A DNA stretch of 64,000 bases from an uncultured Flammeovirgaceae bacterium (GTDB taxonomy: Bacteria; Bacteroidota; Bacteroidia; Cytophagales; Cyclobacteriaceae). The notes under the pieces are model-generated. The model had not been told where the DNA came from. It ran no database searches and saw only the letters and a list, made by a program, of their open reading frames with translations. Shown piece after piece: positions 46,686 to 57,363 of this stretch; position 1 is the first letter of the stretch; the number at the start of each line of letters is the position of its first letter. The stretch covers positions 62,001 to 126,000 of the forward strand of contig CAKZYA010000004.1 in NCBI GenBank assembly GCA_937883755.1. The letters are read 5' to 3'. The translations under genes and the position numbers were made by a program.

Positions 46686-48182
46686 ATGGGTATACGATCT
46701 GTTTTAAGTAAACCACTAGCAAGCTGGGTTGCTCGGCAGCAGAAGCAGTGGAGTCAGGAACCAGAAAAATCGCAGGATGAGGTATTAAAAGACCTATTAG
46801 CAGGAGTAAAGAGTACGCTTTTCGGAAAAGACCACCATCTACAAGACGTAAACTCTTACGAAGAATTTAGGCAAGCGGTACCTATTCGAGATTATGAGGA
46901 TTTGAAGCCCTACGTGAACCGGATTATCGGCGGAAAATCAGATGTGCTGTGGCCGGGCAAACCGGCATATTTCGCTAAAACATCGGGTACTACCTCTGGG
47001 GCGAAGTACATTCCTATCACCAAAGAATCTATTCCAAATCATATTAATTCGGCTCGCAATGCCCTGCTAAGTTACGTACACGATACAGGTAATTCGGCTT
47101 TTCTGGATGGGAAATTGATCTTCTTATCGGGTAGTCCGACGTTGGAAGAAAAGGGCGGGATTCCGTTGGGACGTTTATCCGGTTTAGTAAATCACCATGT
47201 GCCTCAGTATTTGCGAACGAACCAAATGCCTTCCTATGAAACCAACTGTATTGAAGATTGGGAAACCAAATTGGGACGCATTGTGGACGAAACCATTAAT
47301 CAGAATATGACGCTGATTTCGGGTATTCCGCCTTGGGTACAAATGTACTTCGACTGGCTGATTGAGAGAACTGGTAAACCGATTAAAGATATTTTCCCCA
47401 ACTTTTCAGTCTTCGTGCACGGCGGAGTGAATTATACACCCTACCGCCAGAAAATGCTGGAGTCCATTGGCAAGCCCATCGATAGTATTGAGACCTATCC
47501 CGCTTCTGAAGGCTTTATCGCTTATCAGGATTCCCAATCGGCAGAGGGATTGCTTATGCTGCTGAACAGTGGGATATTCTTTGAGTTTATTCCTACTGAT
47601 GAGTTTTTTGATGAAAATCCAACCCGACTATCCATTCATGATGTAGAAGTGGGTAAAAACTACGCGTTGATCATCAACAGCAACGCTGGCCTGTGGGGCT
47701 ACTCTATTGGCGATACCGTAAAATTCGTTTCCAAGTATCCGCATCGCTTGATCGTATCCGGTCGGATCAAGCACTTTATTTCCGCCTTTGGCGAGCACGT
47801 GATTGGCGAAGAAGTAGAAAAAGCTATGAACCACGCTCTCGCTCAGTTCCCCGAAGCGGAAGTAGTGGAGTTTACGGTAGCTCCCCAGGTGAACCCTTCT
47901 GAGGGGCTACCACTACACGAATGGTACGTAGAGTTTACCCAGCCTCCGGCTGATATCTCCGCATTTTCCCAGATTATTGACCAACAATTACAGCGACTAA
48001 ACCCTTATTATGATGACCTGATTACGGGGAGTATTCTTCGTCCGTTAGAAATCAGGTCGTTGCAAAAAGATGGGTTTCGGCAGTATATGAAGAGTCAAGG
48101 TAAGTTAGGCGGGCAAAACAAAGTGCCCCGTTTGTCAAATGATCGTATATTAGCCGACGGATTACAAGCCTTCGTTAGCTAG
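46686..48182 (+). CDS. GH3 auxin-responsive-promoter family protein (acyl-adenylating enzyme)
   Basis: A 498-residue member of the GH3 branch of the firefly-luciferase superfamily, best known in plants for joining amino acids to hormone carboxylates. The ATP-binding motif FAKTSGTTSGAKYIPIT is intact, followed by YPASEGFIAYQD and the hinge region YALIINSNAGLWGYSIGDTV ... RIKHFISAFGEHV. Bacterial members are common in Cytophagales, but their substrate is unknown. It starts 59 bases after the dehydrogenase and 14 bases before dxr; whether it belongs to either unit is unclear. Confidence 0.88.
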   Translation: MGIRSVLSKPLASWVARQQKQWSQEPEKSQDEVLKDLLAGVKSTLFGKDHHLQDVNSYEEFRQAVPIRDYEDLKPYVNRIIGGKSDVLWPGKPAYFAKTSGTTSGAKYIPITKESIPNHINSARNALLSYVHDTGNSAFLDGKLIFLSGSPTLEEKGGIPLGRLSGLVNHHVPQYLRTNQMPSYETNCIEDWETKLGRIVDETINQNMTLISGIPPWVQMYFDWLIERTGKPIKDIFPNFSVFVHGGVNYTPYRQKMLESIGKPIDSIETYPASEGFIAYQDSQSAEGLLMLLNSGIFFEFIPTDEFFDENPTRLSIHDVEVGKNYALIINSNAGLWGYSIGDTVKFVSKYPHRLIVSGRIKHFISAFGEHVIGEEVEKAMNHALAQFPEAEVVEFTVAPQVNPSEGLPLHEWYVEFTQPPADISAFSQIIDQQLQRLNPYYDDLITGSILRPLEIRSLQKDGFRQYMKSQGKLGGQNKVPRLSNDRILADGLQAFVS

Positions 48183-48196
48183 CCGCGACGAAATTT

Positions 48197-49363
48197 ATGG
48201 AACAACGCCCTGAAAAAAGACACATCGCCATTCTTGGCTCTACCGGCTCTATTGGTACGCAAGCCCTAGAAGTTATTGAGCAGCATTCTGAACGTTTTGA
48301 GGTAGAAGTGCTGACGGCTCATCGTAATGCGGATTTGCTTATTCAACAGAGTCTGAAATTTAAACCCAATACGGTAGTAATCGTAGATGAAGAGCAGTAC
48401 GAGAAAGTACATCAAGCTCTTGATCCTCAAGATATTAAAGTATACGCCGGAGCGAAATCCCTGGCCTCAGTAGTCACCATGGAAGCTATTGATCTGGTGC
48501 TCACTGCTACGGTAGGCTACGCTGGGTTGCTACCGACTATTGAAGCGATAAAGGCGAATAAGCATATTGCCCTAGCGAATAAGGAAACGTTGGTGGTAGC
48601 GGGTGAACTGATTACCAAACTGGCTCAAGAAAATGGAGTAAATCTGTATCCGGTAGATTCAGAGCATTCGGCCATTTTTCAGTGTTTAGTAGGAGAGTTT
48701 CACAACCCGATTGAGAAAATTATTTTGACCGCTTCGGGTGGGCCATTCCGGGGAAAAACTCGAGAGGAACTGGCTCAAGTAACCAAAGCTCAGGCACTGA
48801 AGCATCCCAACTGGGATATGGGTGCAAAAGTTACCATCGATTCAGCTTCGCTAATGAACAAGGGGTTGGAGGTAATGGAAGCCAAGTGGTTGTTTGGGCT
48901 TAAACCCGAGCAAATTGAGGTAATTGTTCATCCCCAATCCATTATTCACTCACTAGTACAGTTTCAGGATAGCTCGATGAAAGCCCAAATGGGATTACCC
49001 GATATGCGGGTACCCATTCAGTTTGCGCTAGGGTATCCTGAACGTCTGCCCTCGGACTTCCCCCGATTTAATTTTCTGGACTATCCTCAGCTTACTTTTG
49101 AGCAACCGGATACTGATACATTTCGCAATTTAGCGTTGTCATACGAAGCTATGCAGCGGGGCGGAAATTCACCTTGTGTGTTAAATGCGGCGAATGAAAT
49201 TGCGGTTTCCGAATTTTTGCAAGACAAACTTGGTTTCTTGAATATGTCTGATGTAGTGGAGGCTTGTTTAGAGAAAATACCGTTTATAAAATACCCTACT
49301 TACGAAGACTACGTTAAGACTGACGAAGAAACACGAATTAAAGCATTAGAATTAATAAAATAG
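48197..49363 (+). CDS. dxr: 1-deoxy-D-xylulose 5-phosphate reductoisomerase
   Basis: Second step of the MEP isoprenoid pathway (DXP to MEP with NADPH). The NADPH-binding ILGSTGSIGTQALEVIEQH, ALANKETLVVAGELI, the metal and substrate site VDSEHSAIFQCL, TASGGPFRGKTREEL and DSASLMNKGLEVMEAKWLFG are all present. It has 388 residues, full length. The adjacent rseP gene starts 3 bases after its stop; the dxr-rseP neighbourhood is widely conserved. Confidence 0.97.
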   Translation: MEQRPEKRHIAILGSTGSIGTQALEVIEQHSERFEVEVLTAHRNADLLIQQSLKFKPNTVVIVDEEQYEKVHQALDPQDIKVYAGAKSLASVVTMEAIDLVLTATVGYAGLLPTIEAIKANKHIALANKETLVVAGELITKLAQENGVNLYPVDSEHSAIFQCLVGEFHNPIEKIILTASGGPFRGKTREELAQVTKAQALKHPNWDMGAKVTIDSASLMNKGLEVMEAKWLFGLKPEQIEVIVHPQSIIHSLVQFQDSSMKAQMGLPDMRVPIQFALGYPERLPSDFPRFNFLDYPQLTFEQPDTDTFRNLALSYEAMQRGGNSPCVLNAANEIAVSEFLQDKLGFLNMSDVVEACLEKIPFIKYPTYEDYVKTDEETRIKALELIK

Positions 49364-49366
49364 GTA

Positions 49367-50710
49367 ATGGAAATAGTAATTATGGTAGCCCAGTTGCTAC
49401 TGGGTTTATCAATTTTGGTGGGATTACACGAACTAGGGCACTTGCTGACGGCCAAGATGTTTGGAATGCGGGTAGAGCAGTACTACATCGGATTCCCCCC
49501 CAAAATCTTTGGGTTTCGCTACGGTGAGACTGAGTATAATCTGGGAGCAGTTCCATTAGGTGGCTTTGTGAAAATTACCGGAATGATTGACGAATCGCTG
49601 GATACCAAAAACCTGGGCGAAGAACCAGAACCTTGGGAATTTCGGGCAAAACCCGCTTGGCAACGTCTGATTGTGATGATGGGGGGTATTATCGTCAATG
49701 TTGTCACCGGAATTATCATCTTTATTCTACTGACCTACCAGTTTGGCGATACCTACATTCCCCGGGAGGAAGTATTGAAAAACGGCATTGTTGCCTATAG
49801 CTTAGGTGAGGAAATTGGTCTGAAAACTGGGGATAAAATCTTGAAAGTAAACGGAGAGGAATACGTAAAATTCACCGACCTGGTGAGCGCTAAAGTGCTT
49901 TTAGCCGATGATGCTTATTACACCGTTGAGCGGGGTGGTCAAACTATAGACGTACCAATACCCGTAGGCTTTTTAGATAAGTTTTCTGACAAAGATGCCG
50001 CCCGGAATTTTATTCAAATAAGAATGCCCTTTGAAGTAGGCGAGGTAGTCGAAGGTAGCAATGCTGAGAAAGCTGGTTTGCGAGAAGGCGATCAGGTACT
50101 GGCTGTAGCCGATGAACCCGTTGCCTTTTTTGATGAAATTCAAACCATACTTTCAGAAAAGAAAGGGGAGACAGTAGCTCTTAAAGTACTTCGCCCAGAT
50201 GAGAGCAGTACGGAAAACCCAATGAGTGAACCCATCACTTTGCAAACGGAGGTAACCGAAGACGGAACAATTGGCTTTCGTCCTTTACCTCAGCTAGAGC
50301 AAGGTCGCACCGAGTACACATTAGCTGAATCTATTCCTCAAGGAACGTTTGATGCGTTTAATGTCATTTGGGTAAATGCCCTGGCGATCGGCAAAATCTT
50401 TAAGGGGGAAGTTTCTGCTTCTAAGTCATTAAGTGGACCGATAGCTATTGCCAAATTTTTTGGCGGAACCTGGGATTGGGAACACTTCTGGCGTATCACC
50501 GGACTACTATCCATGGTGCTTGCTTTTATGAACTTTTTACCAATCCCAGCCTTAGATGGTGGACACGTAGCTTTTCTGAGTTACGAGATCATCTCGGGTC
50601 GTAAGCCATCGGATAAATTCCTGGAAGGAGCGCAGAAAGTGGGCATGGTCTTGCTACTATCGCTTATGACGTTTGCCATCTTCAACGATATTTTCAAGGA
50701 GCTTTTCTAG
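49367..50710 (+). CDS. rseP: Site-2 protease RseP
   Basis: Intramembrane zinc protease that completes regulated proteolysis of anti-sigma factors and clips signal peptides. It has HELGHLLTAKMFG in the first membrane helix, a PDZ-like periplasmic region (about residues 215-285, with VVEGSNAEKAGLREGDQVLA), and the third-ligand motif NFLPIPALDGGH near the C terminus. It has 447 residues and about four membrane helices, as expected. Coupled to dxr. Confidence 0.95.
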   Translation: MEIVIMVAQLLLGLSILVGLHELGHLLTAKMFGMRVEQYYIGFPPKIFGFRYGETEYNLGAVPLGGFVKITGMIDESLDTKNLGEEPEPWEFRAKPAWQRLIVMMGGIIVNVVTGIIIFILLTYQFGDTYIPREEVLKNGIVAYSLGEEIGLKTGDKILKVNGEEYVKFTDLVSAKVLLADDAYYTVERGGQTIDVPIPVGFLDKFSDKDAARNFIQIRMPFEVGEVVEGSNAEKAGLREGDQVLAVADEPVAFFDEIQTILSEKKGETVALKVLRPDESSTENPMSEPITLQTEVTEDGTIGFRPLPQLEQGRTEYTLAESIPQGTFDAFNVIWVNALAIGKIFKGEVSASKSLSGPIAIAKFFGGTWDWEHFWRITGLLSMVLAFMNFLPIPALDGGHVAFLSYEIISGRKPSDKFLEGAQKVGMVLLLSLMTFAIFNDIFKELF

Positions 50711-50885
50711 TGACTAAGCTTCTTTTTGGCTTTGTGTTAGCCTTGAGGAAGTAGAGTAGGGCGGGTTTGTTGTATTTATAAAATGCCTTAGTAGCCTCGA
50801 TATGTAATGACATTGTACCTAGAATTGGCAAGGTTGCAAGTGAATGACTCTTCCTTATCCTTGAGCAATAAATTGTTGCGGCTAC

Positions 50886-51827
50886 TTATTCTTTTCCAGT
50901 AATCTCTTTACCAATTCGTTTGTACTCAGCTTTTGTGTTTTGAGACATACCTCTGGCACCAGTAGATTCAGGAATATCAAAACCATTGGGCCAGAAGTAT
51001 CCTAAAATACCAACTACATCCTCATCACTTTTAGCCAATTCATAGTAATTGTTGGCAACAGCGGCCATCTCTTCCATTTCAATATTTCCAAAATCTCTAT
51101 GTGCCCAATCAATGTAATGGCTATCCATAATTACCATGATTTTCTGCGAAGCGCTAGAACGTTTAGACTTTAGTATTTGCCATTCCTGCTGGAAAACAGT
51201 ACTAGTATTTGGATTCTTAATGAAGTAGTGGTCAAAGCCAACCCAATCTACACTCGTTGGTATCTGAAGGTCATTCAATGCTGGATATGCCTCAATAATC
51301 ATTACCGGAATGGTTGGAAAATCTTCTTTTATAAGATTAGTCACAGCATTCAACTCCTCGAAGGTAATTCCATTCCAGGTGGGTTCCTCACCTACGTAGA
51401 ATGTTCCAATCTGACTACTGTTTAAAACGGATTGATTGATAGCAGTGAATTCATCCCACCGACTTTCGTAGTTAGGTCGTAAATCATAGTTTGCTCCTGA
51501 AGGGCCGTTAGCGTCAACGTATTCAAAGAATAGCTCATTCAAATGTATAACCGCGCGTAGTTCAAGGTTGCTAAAAGACGCTACTCGTTCAGTAATGTCA
51601 TCGGATGGATTGACGACTAATAAATCTGCTAGATTACTAAAACCACTGACTTCATCAGCGTAATTAGACTTAGCTTCAGTATCGGTGGGGTCATCCCAAT
51701 AGGTGTCAATCAAAGTAAATCCGAAGTACTCAACATGCGAGGCCGTGTCAGTTATTGGCTCACTATTCTCATCTTCTCCACAAGAGATAAGCACTAGGAT
51801 TAATAAATAATTTATTGCACTTCTCAT
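50886..51827 (-). CDS. Lipoprotein with a probable TIM-barrel, glycosidase-like domain
   Basis: A 313-residue lipoprotein. The signal peptide ends in LISC, so Cys16 is the lipidation site, followed by an acidic spacer. The mature domain has barrel-like strands each ending in acidic or aromatic residues: FGFTLIDTYWDD, LRAVIHLNELFF, IGTFYVGEEPTW, IPVMIIEAYPA, VDWVGFDHYFI, IMVIMDSHYID, and GILGYFWPNGFD. The EEPTW and DHY motifs look like glycoside hydrolase active-site ends, but no GH family was recognised. Probably surface or periplasmic. Its neighbours give no functional context. Confidence 0.65.
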   Translation of the reverse strand: MRSAINYLLILVLISCGEDENSEPITDTASHVEYFGFTLIDTYWDDPTDTEAKSNYADEVSGFSNLADLLVVNPSDDITERVASFSNLELRAVIHLNELFFEYVDANGPSGANYDLRPNYESRWDEFTAINQSVLNSSQIGTFYVGEEPTWNGITFEELNAVTNLIKEDFPTIPVMIIEAYPALNDLQIPTSVDWVGFDHYFIKNPNTSTVFQQEWQILKSKRSSASQKIMVIMDSHYIDWAHRDFGNIEMEEMAAVANNYYELAKSDEDVVGILGYFWPNGFDIPESTGARGMSQNTKAEYKRIGKEITGKE

Positions 51828-51910
51828 TTTCTAAATGGTTATGACGACCTGTAAAAAGCAGTAGTGGGTTAAAACACGATATGCTATTTCATAGTATTTT
51901 TATTCTACAA

Positions 51911-52279
51911 TTATATATTAGTGAAAGTTAGTGTGCCTGATTTCAGCATTGTGTATACAGTCATTAGATGAAAGATAGCTATCAATAAGTTGCTTATCAC
52001 AATCGGGTTTTTAATAGTTTTCACGGTTATAGGGCTCAAAAATTTATATACTATTTGCATAAAGAGCAGCGCAAAAGTTAATACTGGTTGATGAAAGAAA
52101 AGTAAGATTACTGAAGCGAGTAAGATAGTAATATACATAGCAAGTAATATGCCTCTGGCAGGTGTAAAACTTCCTGCTGATTTTTGGACTTTTTCAAAAT
52201 CAGCAATAAGAGCAATACACACAGGTATAAGCACTACTATATTAATAATTAAGGATGCCGTGATCATGTCTCTAATCAA
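51911..52279 (-). CDS. Small four-span membrane protein, unknown function
   Basis: A protein of about 120 residues with four hydrophobic segments (ASLIINIVVLIPVCIALIA, GILLAMYITILLASVILLF, VLTFALLFMQIVYKF, NPIVISNLLIAIFHLMTVYT). No conserved motif was recognised. The start may be the ATG at 52279 or the one four codons further in. An isolated gene with its own short leader. Confidence 0.55.
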   Translation of the reverse strand: MIRDMITASLIINIVVLIPVCIALIADFEKVQKSAGSFTPARGILLAMYITILLASVILLFFHQPVLTFALLFMQIVYKFLSPITVKTIKNPIVISNLLIAIFHLMTVYTMLKSGTLTFTNI

Positions 52280-52496
52280 TTAATTCAATAGAAACGGTAA
52301 TTTAAAACTGCTTATTCCTCTTCGAGAAGTATTTCTAGTATTTAATAAGGTTATTATAATATCGCACAACAGCTGTGTAAAAGAGATCAGTCTCCGTTAT
52401 TTTTTCTGTACTATTTTATATATCGACCAGTATAACGCTTGGAAAAAACATTGAATGATCGAGTTAAACATTAAATCAACCTTGATATCTATACTA

Positions 52497-54455
52497 CTAC
52501 TCCTTCACAATGTTAAACTCTACCCGGCGGTTGAGCTTTTTGTCCTCGTCGGTGAGTTCTTCTACAATGGGGCGGGAGCTACCATAGCCGATGGCCTCGA
52601 TACGGGTTTCTTCAATACTGCCAAAGTGAACGAGGTATTCTTTAATAGCGTCGGCTCGATCTTGCGAGAGTTTAAGATTGGCATCGGCGTTGCCATCGGA
52701 GTCAGTGTGGCCTTCAATACGGAGTTTGACGTAAGGATTATCCAGCAGAAAATTAGCAACCTTGTTTAAGTCACCGTACATCTCAGTTTTGAGTTCGGCT
52801 TTACCGTTGTCAAAGACTAGGTTCTCAAATTTCAGTCGGCTGGAGATGGAACGGGTCTCTAAATTAAATTCCTGGTCACCTGACAAGAAAAATATTTCTT
52901 CCAGCCGGAAAAAGTGTTCGCCCTGAATAATTAGTAGGTAGTTGTTATTATTAATCAGGTCGAAGGAGAAGCTACCGTCTTTCTTTAAAAACTTAGGAGC
53001 TACTTCTACACCGTTATCCAGGTCAATCACCGAGACAATCCCTTCAGAAAATGGATCACCAGTTTCAGCATCCATCAGTGTACCTTTCAGATTAACAGTA
53101 GCCGTAGGCTGGGCTTCCATCGGTAGAGGAAATGAGTAAAGGTCAAGATTCCCCATATTGTTTTCTACCGATCGGGCGTAGTAGAGATTCTGAGAGGTAG
53201 CATCAATAGTAAAGTAAAACTCACTGCCTTTGCCGTTTACTAGCGGGCCAATATTCTTCGGTTCGTCCCATAGCCTACTTTTCCGGTACGATTTGTAAAT
53301 ATCGTACTCCCCAAAGTTAAGAAGATGCCCGTTCGAGCTAAAGTATAAGATTTGGTATTTCGGATGGAAAAATGGACTTACCTCACTACCGCGGGTGTTG
53401 ATCGTCGGACCAATATTCCGGGGGGCTACCCACTTATCTTCACTGTCTTTAAACGTGTAGTAGATGTCTGACAACCCGAATCCCCCCAAACGATCAGAAG
53501 AAAAGTAGAGCGTGTCACCTCCAGGTGAAAGGGATGGGTGAGAATCCCAGTACTGGCTATTGATAGAAGCTCCCAGGTTCGTGGGGTTACCCCAAACTCC
53601 TTCGCTATCACGATAAGCTACGTATAAATCACAGCTCCCGAAGCCATCGGGAGCTAGACAGCGAGAGAAGAACAGCGTGTTCCCGTCCGGACTCAGGCAA
53701 GCCGAACCTTCGTTGTACGGGGAATTAATATTCTCCAGCGGAACAGCATCCATCCAGTAGCCATTTTCATTACGGCTAAGCATCAGGTCTTCATTATCGT
53801 AGGTTTTAAAGCCCCGCTCTAGCTTATTCCGCTTAGAGGTAAATAGCATTACATCGTTACTAGCACTAAGTGAAGGACCATAGTCGCCCGATGAAGAGTT
53901 AATGCCCTCTCCCATATTCAGGTATACCCCTCGGGGCGGGCGTAAGGTGTCAATCTCCTTTCGGTATTCTACCAGCTCATAGTAGTATTCCAGAGGAACA
54001 TAGTCTTCTTTTTTCTCTTGCTGATATTGTTCCAGGTTTTTGCGCGCCATCTTGGCGGTCATCCCATCGGTGTAATGTTTCAGTACCAGTTTATAAAGGT
54101 TGATGGTGGCTAGCGTATCGCCCTGGGCTTCTTCCAGTTTGGCCAATTGCCATACTAACGGATTATCTTTAAAGAAATTCTTGACCCCAAAATTTCGGAC
54201 GTATTGGTACAGCTCAGGATACCACTTAGCGGTATCTTGCTGAGTGGCTGCCTTATTAATTGCCTGAAGTTTTCGAGAATTCTGGTAATACGGAACTTTA
54301 TGTAAGTTCGGGAAAGAAAATAAATCCTGTATTTTAGCTGGGACTGCATTTTTGGCAGTATCTTGCAGAGTAAACGGGCTTTGAGCCGGTTTAATTTGGG
54401 CAAGGCTTACCGTGCAGGTAAATACCGCGCTGAAAAGCAGTAGTAATCGTCGCAT
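52497..54455 (-). CDS. OmpA-family protein with PD40 repeats
   Basis: A 652-residue exported protein. A signal peptide (LLLLFSAVFTCTVSLAQ) precedes a helical TPR-like region (about 40-150). PD40/WD40-like beta-propeller repeats follow (ACLSPDGNTLFFSRCLAPDG, PSLSPGGDTLYFSSDRLGGF, SPFFHPKYQILYFSSNGHLL). After a carboxypeptidase-regulatory-like segment comes a C-terminal OmpA peptidoglycan-binding domain with LRIEGHTDSDGNADANLKLS, QDRADAIKEYL and NRRVEFNIV. It anchors the outer membrane to the wall. Similar proteins accompany gliding/type IX secretion loci, but none of those genes is here. Confidence 0.92.
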   Translation of the reverse strand: MRRLLLLFSAVFTCTVSLAQIKPAQSPFTLQDTAKNAVPAKIQDLFSFPNLHKVPYYQNSRKLQAINKAATQQDTAKWYPELYQYVRNFGVKNFFKDNPLVWQLAKLEEAQGDTLATINLYKLVLKHYTDGMTAKMARKNLEQYQQEKKEDYVPLEYYYELVEYRKEIDTLRPPRGVYLNMGEGINSSSGDYGPSLSASNDVMLFTSKRNKLERGFKTYDNEDLMLSRNENGYWMDAVPLENINSPYNEGSACLSPDGNTLFFSRCLAPDGFGSCDLYVAYRDSEGVWGNPTNLGASINSQYWDSHPSLSPGGDTLYFSSDRLGGFGLSDIYYTFKDSEDKWVAPRNIGPTINTRGSEVSPFFHPKYQILYFSSNGHLLNFGEYDIYKSYRKSRLWDEPKNIGPLVNGKGSEFYFTIDATSQNLYYARSVENNMGNLDLYSFPLPMEAQPTATVNLKGTLMDAETGDPFSEGIVSVIDLDNGVEVAPKFLKKDGSFSFDLINNNNYLLIIQGEHFFRLEEIFFLSGDQEFNLETRSISSRLKFENLVFDNGKAELKTEMYGDLNKVANFLLDNPYVKLRIEGHTDSDGNADANLKLSQDRADAIKEYLVHFGSIEETRIEAIGYGSSRPIVEELTDEDKKLNRRVEFNIVKE

Positions 54456-54674
54456 TGGTGTGATAATCCACTATAAATCAGCAACTAACGTGCAAAATGC
54501 GGGAGAGTGTAAGGTTTAGCGTAAGTTTAGCCTAAAACTAAAGTAGAAATAGTCAGTTTTTACTTTTCGTCTACTATTATCATCAGGCTGGCATAGGGAT
54601 TGACATAGTAGTGTACCAAAGTGATTTTTGAGAAAGTAATATAATACTGTCAGCTTGACAGGAAAACCGAGTGT

Positions 54675-57134
54675 ATGAATATAAATTCAGCGTTTGATCC
54701 ATTTTTTGCTCAAGATTTTGATGAAGAAACCGATGATCTTATTCAGCTAGTAACTGCGGAAGAGGAAGAGGATGACGAGGTAATTGAGTTTCCCGAGGAG
54801 CTATCCGTTTTACCAATTCGCAATACTGTACTATTTCCGGGAGTGGTAATTCCGATCACGGTTGGACGGAAGAAGTCGATTAAGTTAGTGAAGCAGGCTT
54901 ATAACAAAGGCAGTCGCCTTATTGGGGTGATTGCTCAAAAAGATAATCAGGCTGAAGACCCCGATACCACTGAAGTATACGAAGTAGGCACCGTAGCGAA
55001 AATTATTAAAGTACTGGTGTTGCCCGATGGTAACACTACCATTATTATTCAGGGAAAGAAGCGCTTTAAGGTAAGTTCTTTCGTACAGGATGAGCCGTAC
55101 ATGATAGCTCAGGTAAAGTATCTGGAAGAGAAGTTTCCCTCGCCCAAGAGAAAAGAACTAGTTGCCCTGGTGCAATCGTTGAAAGAAGCTGCTGCCAAAA
55201 TTCTTCGACTAAACCCCGAAATTCCTCAGGAAGCCCAGCAAGCGCTGGACAATATTGATAGCCCCAGTTTTCTAACCCACTTCCTTTCTTCCAATATCAA
55301 TGTAGAAGTGAAGGATAAGCAGAAACTGCTGGAGATTAATAATGGTATGCAGCGGGCTAAGCTACTGCTGGAGTATATGCTCAAGGATATTCAACTACTG
55401 GAAATCCGGCACGAAATCCACAGCAAAGTACATTCAGATATTGACCAGCAGCAGCGCGATTACTTCTTGCGGCAGCAAATGAAAGTGCTACAAGACGAGT
55501 TGGGTGACGGGGGGCTAGACCAGGAAGTGGAGAAAATGCGGATGCGAGGCGAGAAGAAAAAGTGGCCCGAAACGGTATCTGAGCATTTTAACAAGGAGCT
55601 CGAGAAACTTTCCAGAATGAATCCGGCTGCTGCCGAGTATCCGCTAACCTACAATTATGTAGAGCTACTGCTTGACTTACCTTGGCAAGATTATACTAAG
55701 GATAATTTTGACTTGAAACACGCTCAGCGTATTCTCGACCGTGATCATTACGGGCTTGATAAGGTAAAAGACCGGATTATTGAGTACTTGGCAGTGCTCA
55801 AGCTGAAAAATGATATGAAGGGGCCTATTCTTTGCTTATACGGCCCTCCTGGTGTTGGTAAAACTTCTTTAGGAAAATCTATCGCTTCATCTCTCAACCG
55901 GAAGTACGCCCGGATGTCGTTAGGAGGAGTGAGCGATGAAGCAGAGATTCGTGGTCATCGTAAGACCTACATTGGGGCAATGCCCGGTAAGATTATTCAG
56001 AATATCAAAAAGGCTAAGTCGGCTAACCCGGTCTTCATCCTGGATGAAATTGACAAAGTGCGTTCTGATTTTCGGGGTGATCCATCTTCGGCTCTGCTAG
56101 AAGTGCTTGATCCTGAGCAGAATAGTACTTTTCTGGATAATTACCTGGAAGTTGATTACAACCTTTCAAACGTGCTGTTCATCGCCACGGCAAACTCACT
56201 AGATACCATTCATCCTGCTCTGCGCGACCGGATGGAAATCATTGATATTTCTGGTTATACGCAAGAGGAAAAAGTAGAGATCGCTAAGCGTCACCTGATA
56301 CCAAAGCAACGCAAAGAACACGGTCTGACGGGAAAAGACATTTCCTTTGATAAAAAAGCGATTGTCCGGATAGTGGAAGATTATACTCGCGAATCGGGGG
56401 TGCGGAACTTGGAACGTAAACTGGCTACAGTTATCCGAAGTGTGGCTAAATCGGTAGCCATGGAAGAAGAATATTCTAAGAAAATTACCGAAGCGGAAGT
56501 GCGACGGGTTCTGGGAGCCCCTACGTTTGACAAAGAAAATTATCAAGACAACGAAACTCCGGGCGTAGTAACCGGATTGGCCTGGACCCAGGTAGGAGGA
56601 GAAATTCTGTTTATTGAAAGTAGCCTGAGCCGGGGAAAAGGAAAATTAACGCTATCAGGACAATTGGGCGATGTGATGAAGGAGTCGGCCATGACAGCAC
56701 TTTCGTATCTAAAGTCCAAAGCCGATCGGCTAGGTATTCACTATAAAGTTTTTGAGAACTACGATTTACATGTACACGTTCCGGCTGGTGCGGTCCCCAA
56801 AGATGGGCCATCGGCAGGGATTACGATGCTTACCGCGATAGCTTCGGTTTACACCCAGCGCAAAGTAAAAGCTAAAGTGGCGATGACTGGAGAAATCACG
56901 TTGCGAGGTAAGGTGATGCCCGTGGGAGGAATCAAAGAGAAAATTCTAGCGGCACGTCGCGCTGGAATCAAGGAAATTATTCTCTGTGAAAAGAATCGTA
57001 AAGATATTGAGGAGATTGACGAACGCTACGTAAAAGGCTTAAAAGTACACTTTGTAAATACTGTGAGCGAGGTGCTGGATCTGGCACTGCTGAAAACGAA
57101 AGTGAAAGAACCATTGGAGTTGGTGGCAGATTAG
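54675..57134 (+). CDS. lon: ATP-dependent protease Lon
   Basis: Cytoplasmic AAA+ serine protease for misfolded and regulatory proteins. It has the N-terminal LON domain (about 40-245, [20 protein letters not shown]), Walker [14 protein letters not shown], Walker [11 protein letters not shown], and a protease domain with the catalytic Ser in [10 protein letters not shown] and Lys in [15 protein letters not shown]. It has 819 residues, complete. Its 3' end is covered on the opposite strand by the tail of a truncated RES toxin ORF. Confidence 0.97.
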   Translation: MNINSAFDPFFAQDFDEETDDLIQLVTAEEEEDDEVIEFPEELSVLPIRNTVLFPGVVIPITVGRKKSIKLVKQAYNKGSRLIGVIAQKDNQAEDPDTTEVYEVGTVAKIIKVLVLPDGNTTIIIQGKKRFKVSSFVQDEPYMIAQVKYLEEKFPSPKRKELVALVQSLKEAAAKILRLNPEIPQEAQQALDNIDSPSFLTHFLSSNINVEVKDKQKLLEINNGMQRAKLLLEYMLKDIQLLEIRHEIHSKVHSDIDQQQRDYFLRQQMKVLQDELGDGGLDQEVEKMRMRGEKKKWPETVSEHFNKELEKLSRMNPAAAEYPLTYNYVELLLDLPWQDYTKDNFDLKHAQRILDRDHYGLDKVKDRIIEYLAVLKLKNDMKGPILCLYGPPGVGKTSLGKSIASSLNRKYARMSLGGVSDEAEIRGHRKTYIGAMPGKIIQNIKKAKSANPVFILDEIDKVRSDFRGDPSSALLEVLDPEQNSTFLDNYLEVDYNLSNVLFIATANSLDTIHPALRDRMEIIDISGYTQEEKVEIAKRHLIPKQRKEHGLTGKDISFDKKAIVRIVEDYTRESGVRNLERKLATVIRSVAKSVAMEEEYSKKITEAEVRRVLGAPTFDKENYQDNETPGVVTGLAWTQVGGEILFIESSLSRGKGKLTLSGQLGDVMKESAMTALSYLKSKADRLGIHYKVFENYDLHVHVPAGAVPKDGPSAGITMLTAIASVYTQRKVKAKVAMTGEITLRGKVMPVGGIKEKILAARRAGIKEIILCEKNRKDIEEIDERYVKGLKVHFVNTVSEVLDLALLKTKVKEPLELVAD

Positions 57135-57363
57135 TCACTATACTTATTCCAACGGATACATTTGGTACCTCTAACGATACCATCATTAGGTCAGAAACAG
57201 GGTTAGGATTATTAACTCGATACTCTAGAACTGCTAATGAACGGTGCTGGGCAGTATAAATAACTGGTAAGCCGACTGAATTCCACCTTCCACCAAACAA
57301 AGCTGCCCCATAACCATCGAGCTGACTGGCGTAGGGGCGACGGACGAGTCGATAAACCAGCAT
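57135..57363 (-). pseudogene. RES-domain toxin, truncated to its N-terminal half
   Basis: The first 76 or so codons match RES toxins well: MLVYRLVRRPYASQLDGYGA, then ALFGGRWNSVGLPVIYT, EYRV and MMVSLEVPN. RES proteins are about 150 residues, and the conserved continuation (LPxxW, SxxxPxENNYLxNP) is absent. At codon 77 the frame runs into the end of lon and continues as lon antisense to a stop at 56977, which would give a nonsense 52-residue tail. Intact RES toxins degrade NAD+. This one has lost essential C-terminal residues and is most likely inactive. Its start overlaps the antitoxin stop by one base. Confidence 0.8.

Noticed and set aside
52455-52769. 104-residue plus-strand ORF at the end of the OmpA gene
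   Set aside because: It is antisense to the conserved OmpA domain; no independent support.
56977-57134. C-terminal half of the RES ORF as real coding sequence
   Set aside because: It is exactly the complement of the lon 3' end and shows no RES motifs there.
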